Source: Paraburkholderia phenoliruptrix
GTDB taxonomy: Bacteria > Pseudomonadota > Gammaproteobacteria > Burkholderiales > Burkholderiaceae
Direction of reading: 5' to 3'
Assembly (NCBI RefSeq): GCF_902859825.1
Contig: NZ_CADIKB010000015.1
Location: 1-64,000 of the forward strand
Length of the DNA stretch: 64,000 nt
The notes under the pieces were generated by a model. That model made no database searches and was not told where the DNA came from. It saw nothing but the letters and a program-made list of their open reading frames with translations. Below, in pieces: positions 58,019 to 64,000 of this stretch. The first letter of the stretch is position 1; each line of letters begins with the position of its first letter. Made by a program: the position numbers and the translations under genes.

Positions 58019-58972
58019 ATGATACGTCGACGTCGATACAGCCGTATCGGGCTGGTGTTGGGAGGCGGCGCGGCACGTGGCTGGGCGCATATCGGCGCGA
58101 TTCGCGCGCTGCACGACGCGGGCATCAAGCCCGACGTGGTCTGCGGGACCTCGATCGGCGCGCTGGTCGGCGCCGTCTATGCGAACGGCGATCTCGACTG
58201 GCTGGAAGAGTGGGTGTCGCGGCTCACGTGGCAGACAGTCGTGCGCCTGCTCGATCTGCGCCTGTCGGGCGGCTTGCTCGGCGGGCGCAAGGTGATCCAG
58301 CTGTTCGCCGACAAATTCAACGGCCGGTCCATCGCGCAGCTGAACATGCCGTTCGCGGCGGTGGCCACCGAACTCGACACGGGCCGCGAAAGCTGGCTGC
58401 AGGACGGCAGCGTCGTCGACGCCGTGCGCGCGTCGATTGCGATTCCCGGCATTTTCACGCCGGTGTGGCACAACGGCGTATGGCTCGTCGACGGCGGCCT
58501 GAGCAATCCGGTGCCGGTGTCGGTCGCGCGCGGCATGCGGGCGGACTGCGTGATCGCGGTGGATCTGAACAACGACATTCTTAACGGACGCGATTTCGGC
58601 GGCGCGGTGGTGGACACGCCCGCCCTCGATCCGAGCGCGCCGACGCCCGTTTCGCTGCGCCGTAACGGCAAGCCGTGGCCGCGCTGGCTCGCGCCGGCCG
58701 AGGAGCGCGTCACTGACGACGTACGCGTGCCGCCCGCGCCCAGCGCCCGCGTGCCCTCCATGTTGAGTTCGATCGCGCAAAGCATCGACATCATGCAGGT
58801 GCGGATCACGCGTAGCCGCCTTGCGGGCGAGCCCGCGGACATCCTGATCCAGCCGCGCCTTGGCGGCATGGGCATTTTCGACTTTCATCGCGCGGCGCCG
58901 GCCATCGAGGAAGGGCGCGCCGCGGTCGAACACATGCTGCCCGCCATTCGCGCGCGGCTCGGCATGGAGTAG
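58019..58972 (+). CDS. Patatin-like phospholipase (RssA/NTE family)
   Basis: 317 residues. GLVLGGGAARGWAHIGAIRA carries the oxyanion glycines, the catalytic serine is in GTSIGA, and the aspartate is in VDGGLSNPVPV, completing the Ser-Asp dyad. Typical of the bacterial RssA/YchK-type patatins, which are cytoplasmic or membrane-associated lipid acyl hydrolases. It lies 31 bases after the BamE-like gene and may be co-transcribed with it. Confidence 0.92.
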   Translation: MIRRRRYSRIGLVLGGGAARGWAHIGAIRALHDAGIKPDVVCGTSIGALVGAVYANGDLDWLEEWVSRLTWQTVVRLLDLRLSGGLLGGRKVIQLFADKFNGRSIAQLNMPFAAVATELDTGRESWLQDGSVVDAVRASIAIPGIFTPVWHNGVWLVDGGLSNPVPVSVARGMRADCVIAVDLNNDILNGRDFGGAVVDTPALDPSAPTPVSLRRNGKPWPRWLAPAEERVTDDVRVPPAPSARVPSMLSSIAQSIDIMQVRITRSRLAGEPADILIQPRLGGMGIFDFHRAAPAIEEGRAAVEHMLPAIRARLGME

Positions 58973-59312
58973 CCGCAACGGCGCGCCGGGCCTCGGTCCG
59001 GCTGCGCTTCTCGCGCGCCGCTTCACGTTGCGCGAAGCGCGCGCCGTCTATCGAAAAAGCGACCTCAAACTTGCGAAATCGCTGCCGGGCATGCCCGGCG
59101 CGCCTGGTATGGCTTGGCGGGAGGCCCCGCAACATCAGGCGCTGCAGGCTGGACCGCGCCTCACGAGTCGCTTGTTGCAACGCAGCAAACTTCGCGCCCG
59201 CCTTTGAGAATTTAATTTTCGCTTGCGAGACTCCGCGCCATGCCTGATGAGCCGGGGTGGCATGAGCCGGCTGCATCCGGGCACCCTCAAACGAACCTGG
59301 ATGGAGACACGC
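58973..59312. other. Intergenic region before the hisQMP-like genes
   Basis: 340 bases. No gene for a periplasmic binding protein is present where aotJ would be expected. The region around 59205-59225 is AT-rich and may contain the promoter. Confidence 0.4.
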
Positions 59313-60002
59313 GTGGTGCTATACGGCTTTGGTCCGGTGTTGCTGGCCGGCACGATCCAGACCGTCGAGCTGTCGGTCCTGTCGCTCGCGGCCGCCGTGC
59401 TGCTCGGGCTGGCGGGCGCGGCGGCGAAACTGTCCCTTAACCGGCCGTTGCGCGCGCTCGCCACCGGCTACACGACCTTGATCCGCTCGGTGCCTGACCT
59501 CGTGCTGATGCTGCTGCTGTTCTACAGCATCCAGATCGCGGTCAATAATCTGACCGACGCGCTCGATCTGCCGCAGTTCGACATCGACCCGTTCGTGGCC
59601 GGCGTGCTGACGCTCGGCTTCATTTACGGCGCCTATTTCACCGAGACGTTCCGCGGCGCATTCCTCGCCGTGCCGCGCGGCCAGCTCGAAGCGGGCAGCG
59701 CCTACGGCATGAGCGGCGCGCGCGTGTTCGCGCGCATTCTGTTTCCGCAGATGATGCGTTTCGCGCTGCCCGGCATCGGCAACAACTGGCAGGTGCTCGT
59801 GAAAGCGACGGCGCTCGTGTCGATCATCGGTCTCGCGGATGTCGTCAAGGCCGCGCAGGACGCGGGCAAAAGCACCTTCAACATGTTCTTCTTCATCCTG
59901 ATCGCGGCGCTCATTTATCTCGCGCTGACGACCGTTTCGAATCTTGCGCTGATCTGGCTGGAACGCCGCTATTCGATCGGCGTGCGGCACGCGGAGCTTT
60001 AA
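59313..60002 (+). CDS. hisQ: Basic amino acid ABC transporter permease (HisQ/AotQ)
   Basis: About 229 residues with five membrane helices. It matches HisQ along its length: LYGFGPVLLAGTIQTVE, GYTTLIRSVPDLVLMLLLFY, FIYGAYFTETFRGAFLAVPR and RFALPGIGNNWQVLVKATAL, which includes the EAA loop. HisQ of E. coli starts MLYGF, so GTG at 59313 (GGAG six bases upstream) or 59316 is preferred over ATG at 59301. With HisM and HisP it imports arginine, ornithine, lysine or histidine. Confidence 0.93.
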   Translation: MVLYGFGPVLLAGTIQTVELSVLSLAAAVLLGLAGAAAKLSLNRPLRALATGYTTLIRSVPDLVLMLLLFYSIQIAVNNLTDALDLPQFDIDPFVAGVLTLGFIYGAYFTETFRGAFLAVPRGQLEAGSAYGMSGARVFARILFPQMMRFALPGIGNNWQVLVKATALVSIIGLADVVKAAQDAGKSTFNMFFFILIAALIYLALTTVSNLALIWLERRYSIGVRHAEL

Positions 60003-60006
60003 GACC

Positions 60007-60720
60007 ATGATCGAGATTCTCAACGAATTCTGGCGCGCGTTTCTCTACTGGGACGGCCAACGCATGTCCGGACTCGCGGTGACGCTGTGGCTGCTGGTCG
60101 CCTCCGTCGGCATCGGTTTCTGTCTTGCGATTCCGCTCGCGGTGGCGCGCGTGTCGAAAAAGCGCTGGCTCTCGACGCCGGTGCGTCTTTATACGTATGT
60201 GTTTCGCGGCACGCCGCTGTACGTGCAACTGCTGCTGATCTATACCGGCATGTACAGCCTCGAATTCGTGCGCTCGCACCAACTGCTGGACGCGTTTTTC
60301 CGCAGCGGCTTTCACTGCGCGATTCTCGCGTTCGCGCTGAACACCTGCGCGTACACCACCGAGATCTTCGCGGGCGCCATCCGCTCCACGTCGCATGGGG
60401 AAGTGGAAGCGGCGCGTGCCTACGGCATGAGCTGGTTCACGATGTACCGCCGCATTGTGATACCGTCCGCGCTGCGCCGCGCGTTGCCGTTGTACAGTAA
60501 CGAAGTGATCCTGATGCTGCATGCCACCACGGTCGCGTTCACGGCCACGGTGCCGGATATCCTGAAGGTGGCGCGCGACGCGAATTCGGCCACCTATCAG
60601 TCGTTCGACGCATTCGGCCTCGCGGCGCTGATTTACCTTGTGGTGTCGTTTGCACTCGTCGCGCTGTTCCGCCGCGCAGAGCGTCACTGGCTTGGTTATC
60701 TGGCGGTGCGCACGCACTGA
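60007..60720 (+). CDS. hisM: Basic amino acid ABC transporter permease (HisM/AotM)
   Basis: 237 residues with about five helices. Typical HisM features: FRGTPLYVQLLLIYTGMYSLE, NTCAYTTEIFAGAIRSTSHG and the EAA-loop-like EVEAARAYGMSWFTMYRRIV. It begins four bases after the hisQ stop and forms the second half of the translocation pore. Confidence 0.94.
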   Translation: MIEILNEFWRAFLYWDGQRMSGLAVTLWLLVASVGIGFCLAIPLAVARVSKKRWLSTPVRLYTYVFRGTPLYVQLLLIYTGMYSLEFVRSHQLLDAFFRSGFHCAILAFALNTCAYTTEIFAGAIRSTSHGEVEAARAYGMSWFTMYRRIVIPSALRRALPLYSNEVILMLHATTVAFTATVPDILKVARDANSATYQSFDAFGLAALIYLVVSFALVALFRRAERHWLGYLAVRTH

Positions 60721-60798
60721 GCGCGCCCGTGTTCGCAGCAGGCGGCGCACAAACGCGCGCCGTCGCACGTTGATCCGTATTTTGAAAGGGAGAGCATC

Positions 60799-61590
60799 TT
60801 GCTCCATACCACGCAAACCCAGGCTTGCAAGCTCGCCGTGCAGGACATCCACAAGCGCTATGGCGATAACGAAGTGCTCAAGGGCGTGTCGCTGAATGCG
60901 AACAAGGGCGACGTGATCAGCATCATCGGCGCGAGCGGCTCGGGCAAGAGCACCTTCCTGCGCTGCATCAATTTTCTGGAGCGGCCGAACGCGGGGCAGA
61001 TCGTCGTCGACGGCGAAGCGGTCAAGACGAAGACGGACCGCGGCGGCAATCTCGAAGTCGCCGATCACAAGCAGTTGCAGCGCATTCGCACGAAGCTCGC
61101 GATGGTGTTTCAGCACTTCAATTTGTGGGCGCATATGAATGTGCTCGAGAACGTCGTCGAGGCGCCGATTCACGTGCTCGGTGTGCCGCGCCGCGAAGCG
61201 GAAGACCGGGCGCGCGAATATCTGGAGAAGGTGGGCCTCGCGCCGCGCGTCGAAAAGCAGTATCCGTCGCATCTGTCGGGCGGGCAGCAGCAGCGTGTGG
61301 CGATTGCCCGCGCCCTCGCGATGAACCCGGATGTGATGCTGTTCGACGAACCGACTTCCGCGCTCGACCCGGAACTCGTCGGCGAAGTGCTGAAAGTCAT
61401 GCAGAAGCTCGCGGAAGAAGGGCGCACCATGATCGTCGTCACGCATGAAATGGGTTTTGCGCGCAACGTGTCGAACCATGTGATGTTCCTGCATCAGGGC
61501 CGCACGGAAGAAGAGGGCCTGCCCGCGGAGGTATTGAGCGCACCGCGCAGCGAGCGGCTCAAGCAGTTCCTCTCCGGCAGCCTCAAATAA
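60799..61590 (+). CDS. hisP: Basic amino acid ABC transporter ATPase (HisP/AotP)
   Basis: 263 residues. Walker [11 protein letters not shown]-loop [12 protein letters not shown], signature [15 protein letters not shown], Walker [15 protein letters not shown] and H-loop VVTHEMGFA are all intact. It powers the HisQM pore. Start is TTG at 60799 behind AAAGGGAGA. Confidence 0.95.
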   Translation: MLHTTQTQACKLAVQDIHKRYGDNEVLKGVSLNANKGDVISIIGASGSGKSTFLRCINFLERPNAGQIVVDGEAVKTKTDRGGNLEVADHKQLQRIRTKLAMVFQHFNLWAHMNVLENVVEAPIHVLGVPRREAEDRAREYLEKVGLAPRVEKQYPSHLSGGQQQRVAIARALAMNPDVMLFDEPTSALDPELVGEVLKVMQKLAEEGRTMIVVTHEMGFARNVSNHVMFLHQGRTEEEGLPAEVLSAPRSERLKQFLSGSLK

Positions 61591-61620
61591 CGCGCCGCGC
61601 GCAGCGTCCTACGTCAACCG

Positions 61621-62670
61621 ATGGCCCGCACGTCCAGTCCCGCCCGCACCACGCAGGTCGCAATCGTCGCATTGCCGCCTGTGTCGATGTCGGGCGTCGG
61701 GCCGATTGTCGACGCGCTGAATCTGGCCAATGAAATCGACGGCCGCGCGCTGTACCGCGTGCAGGTCTGCTCGTGGGACGGCCGAGCGGTGCCGCTCGCG
61801 GGCGGCGCGCAATGGCCTGCCGATGCCGCGTTCGGTGACGCGATTGCATGCGACTGGCTGATTGTCGTCACCGAACGGTTTCAGCAATTTGCCGACTACC
61901 GGCTCTTTCTCGCGAGCCTCGCGCGGGTCGGGCAACGCACGCCGCTCGTCACCGGCATCCACCACGGCGTGTGGTGGCTTGCGATGGCGGGGCAATTGTC
62001 CGGCTATCGCGTGAGCGTCAACTGGGAGACGTATCAGCAGTTCGCCGAGCAGTTCGAGCGCTCCATCGTCACCCAGCAGATTTTCGAAATCGACCGCGAT
62101 CGCGCGACCTGCGCGGGCGGTCAGGCCACCGTCGACTTCATGCTCGCGATGATCGGCCGCGAGCACGGCCCGGAACTCGCGGACCGTATCGCGGACACGC
62201 TCGGCGTGGGCGTATTGCGCGCCGGCGAGGAGCGTCAACGCATTCCGTTCGTGACCGCGCCGGGCGAGCGCCATCCGCGGCTGAACGATGCATTGCTGCT
62301 GATGGAAGCGAATATCGAAGACCCGCTCACGACGGACGAAATCGCGGGTCTCGTCGGCGTCTCGCGGCGGCAACTGGAGCGCCTGTTTCGCCAGTATCTC
62401 GGCTCCATGCCGTCCAAATACTATCTGGGCCTGCGGCTTTCCAAAGCGCGCACGCAATTGCAGCGCACGAGCAAGTCGGTCGTGCAGATCAGCCTCGCTT
62501 GCGGGTTTTCGTCGGCAGCGCATTTCTCGAATGCCTACCGCGAGCGCTTCGGGGTGACGCCGCGCGAGGATCGCCGCAACTGGATCGACCGCCAGACCGG
62601 CGCAAGCGGCGCGGCGGCGAGCGAGCCGCGCGCGGGCGCGTTGATCGAACGGCCGGATTTCGCGGATTGA
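61621..62670 (+). CDS. argR: AraC-family arginine regulator (ArgR of Pseudomonas type)
   Basis: 349 residues. The N-terminal GATase-1-like sensor includes TCAGGQATVDFMLAMIGREH, and the C-terminal double helix-turn-helix contains GLVGVSRRQLERLFRQYLGS and SLACGFSSAAHFSNAYRERF. In Pseudomonas an AraC-type ArgR sits last in the aot transport operon and activates transport and AST genes in response to arginine. The same gene order here (hisQ-hisM-hisP-argR-astC) supports that role. It is distinct from the winged-helix ArgR of E. coli. Confidence 0.85.
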   Translation: MARTSSPARTTQVAIVALPPVSMSGVGPIVDALNLANEIDGRALYRVQVCSWDGRAVPLAGGAQWPADAAFGDAIACDWLIVVTERFQQFADYRLFLASLARVGQRTPLVTGIHHGVWWLAMAGQLSGYRVSVNWETYQQFAEQFERSIVTQQIFEIDRDRATCAGGQATVDFMLAMIGREHGPELADRIADTLGVGVLRAGEERQRIPFVTAPGERHPRLNDALLLMEANIEDPLTTDEIAGLVGVSRRQLERLFRQYLGSMPSKYYLGLRLSKARTQLQRTSKSVVQISLACGFSSAAHFSNAYRERFGVTPREDRRNWIDRQTGASGAAASEPRAGALIERPDFAD

Positions 62671-62800
62671 ATTGCGCGACACGTCGCCGTTGTGCGCGTG
62701 ACGATGGAACCCCACAGAAAACGTCGCCTATGCGCAAGACGCCGCGCGCACGGTTTCCTACACTACGTGTATTACCTCTCACCTGTAACGAGGATTTGCC

Positions 62801-64000
62801 ATGAACGACCTGACAGTGACACGCAAAACCTTCGACGAAGTCATGGTGCCGGTGTTCGCGCCCGCCGCCTTCGTGCCGGACCGCGGTCTCGGCTCACGCG
62901 TCTGGGATACGCAAGGCCGCGACTATATCGACTTCGCCGGCGGCATCGCCGTCACCGCGCTCGGTCATGCGCATCCCGAACTGCTGAAAGTTTTGCACGA
63001 GCAGGGCGGCAAACTGTGGCACATCGGCAATGGCTACACGAACGAGCCGGTGCTGCGTCTGGCCAAACGCCTGGAAGATCTCACGTTCGCCGACCGCGCG
63101 TTCTTTGCGAACTCCGGTGCCGAAGCGAACGAAGCCGCGCTCAAACTCGCGCGCCGCGTCGCGTTCGATCGCCATGGCGCCGACAAATTCGAAATCGTCT
63201 CCTTCACGCAGTCGTTTCATGGCCGCACGTTCTTCACCGTCAGCGTGGGCGGCCAGTCGAAGTATTCGGAAGGCTTCGGGCCGGTGCCGCAAGGCATCGT
63301 TCATTTGCCGTACAACGACATCGAGGCCGCGAAACAGGCCATCGGCGCGAAAACCTGCGCGGTCATCGTCGAGCCGATCCAGGGCGAGGGCGGTGTGATT
63401 CCGGCCGATCCGGCGTTCCTCAAGGCGCTGCGCGAAGCGTGCGACCAGCACGACGCGCTGCTCATTTTCGACGAAGTCCAAACAGGCGTGGGCCGTAGCG
63501 GCTACTTCTACGCGTACCAGGACACCGGCGTCACGCCCGACATTCTCACCACCGCCAAGGCGCTCGGCAACGGCTTCCCGATCGGCGCCATGTTGACCAC
63601 GAACGAACTGGCCGCGCATTTCAAGGTCGGTGTGCACGGCACGACCTACGGCGGCAATCCGCTCGGCTCGGCCATCGCGGAGAAGGTGGTCGAACTCGTC
63701 AGCGATCCGAAGCTTCTGGAAGGCGTGCGCACCCGCAGCGACGTGCTGAAAGGCCACCTGGCGAAGCTCAATGAACGCTTCGGCCTCTTCAAGGAAGTGC
63801 GCGGCAAGGGCTTGCTGATCGGCGCCGAACTGACGGACGCTTACAAGGGGCGCGTAAAAGATTTCGTCACGGCCGCGGGTCAGCACGGCGTGATCATGCT
63901 GATGGCGGGACCGGACGTGCTGCGCTTCGTGCCGTCGCTGATCATGCCGCTCGACGACATGAACGAGGGCTTCGAGCGGCTCGCCAAAGCCATCGCCGAA
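62801..64000 (+). CDS. astC: Succinylornithine/acetylornithine aminotransferase (cut by window end)
   Basis: 400 residues are visible and the frame is open at 64000, so only about ten residues are missing. Class III PLP aminotransferase: [38 protein letters not shown], and the PLP lysine at about K253 in [13 protein letters not shown]. In the AST pathway it converts succinylornithine to the semialdehyde; the family also serves arginine synthesis as ArgD. Its place after argR favours AstC/AruC. AGGA precedes the ATG. Confidence 0.93.
   Translation, partial: MNDLTVTRKTFDEVMVPVFAPAAFVPDRGLGSRVWDTQGRDYIDFAGGIAVTALGHAHPELLKVLHEQGGKLWHIGNGYTNEPVLRLAKRLEDLTFADRAFFANSGAEANEAALKLARRVAFDRHGADKFEIVSFTQSFHGRTFFTVSVGGQSKYSEGFGPVPQGIVHLPYNDIEAAKQAIGAKTCAVIVEPIQGEGGVIPADPAFLKALREACDQHDALLIFDEVQTGVGRSGYFYAYQDTGVTPDILTTAKALGNGFPIGAMLTTNELAAHFKVGVHGTTYGGNPLGSAIAEKVVELVSDPKLLEGVRTRSDVLKGHLAKLNERFGLFKEVRGKGLLIGAELTDAYKGRVKDFVTAAGQHGVIMLMAGPDVLRFVPSLIMPLDDMNEGFERLAKAIAE

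Overview
The window looks like a piece of a chromosome from a high-GC betaproteobacterium of the Burkholderiaceae, most likely Paraburkholderia or a close relative. The signs are strong third-position GC bias, a complete hutHCUDIF-G histidine pathway, an AraC-type arginine regulator next to hisQMP-like genes and astC, and many LysR/transporter pairs. The genus is inferred from gene content only. Gene order is that of ordinary core and accessory chromosome; no insertion sequence, prophage, CRISPR array, rRNA or tRNA was recognised.

Layout. 1-6152: a double-length UvrA with four ABC ATPase sites. 6153-6875: an AT-rich leader with palindromes and a sigma-54-like promoter ahead of a GlxA-type AraC regulator and a lone dTDP-sugar 3,5-epimerase (rmlC). 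8539-10845: a divergent EamA exporter/LysR pair and a small DUF1328 membrane protein. 11644-21253: the most interesting locus, a five-gene operon wecB / BcsB-like / nfrB / nfrA / lipoprotein. It resembles the c-di-GMP-controlled phage-N4-receptor glycan secretion system of E. coli, but carries a cellulose-synthase-type periplasmic subunit and its own UDP-ManNAc supply gene. 21272-22883: a LysE/ArgO exporter divergent from argP. 22929-26634: LysR, M20 amidohydrolase and MHS transporter. 26833-29069: a translationally coupled PRC-barrel lipoprotein and MFS transporter (reverse strand). 29556-30938: a purine permease. 31316-33295: an NAD-dependent epimerase divergent from a LysR. 33615-41961: the hut operon with HutC operators. 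42155-45254: a small His-rich secreted peptide, an HTH protein and a DUF3857/transglutaminase protein. 45330-51449: a LivK-type binding protein, an acidic hypothetical protein, pdxY and the glgC-glgA operon (all reverse). 52138-54396: an alpha/beta hydrolase and an LLM oxidoreductase. 54715-56783: a thiol dioxygenase with a damaged 5' end, coupled to a four-domain rhodanese. 57436-58972: a BamE-like lipoprotein and a patatin-type phospholipase. 59313-64000: hisQMP-like transporter, argR and astC for basic amino acid uptake and arginine catabolism; astC runs off the end.

How the genes work together. In the glycan locus WecB would make UDP-ManNAc, NfrB would polymerise it in the inner membrane under c-di-GMP control through its MshEN repeats, the BcsB-like protein would guide the chain through the periplasm, NfrA would pass it through the outer membrane, and the lipoprotein may trim or bind it. 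The hut genes convert histidine to glutamate through the two-step formylglutamate route, under HutC. The right-hand end imports arginine/ornithine and starts the succinyltransferase (AST) pathway.
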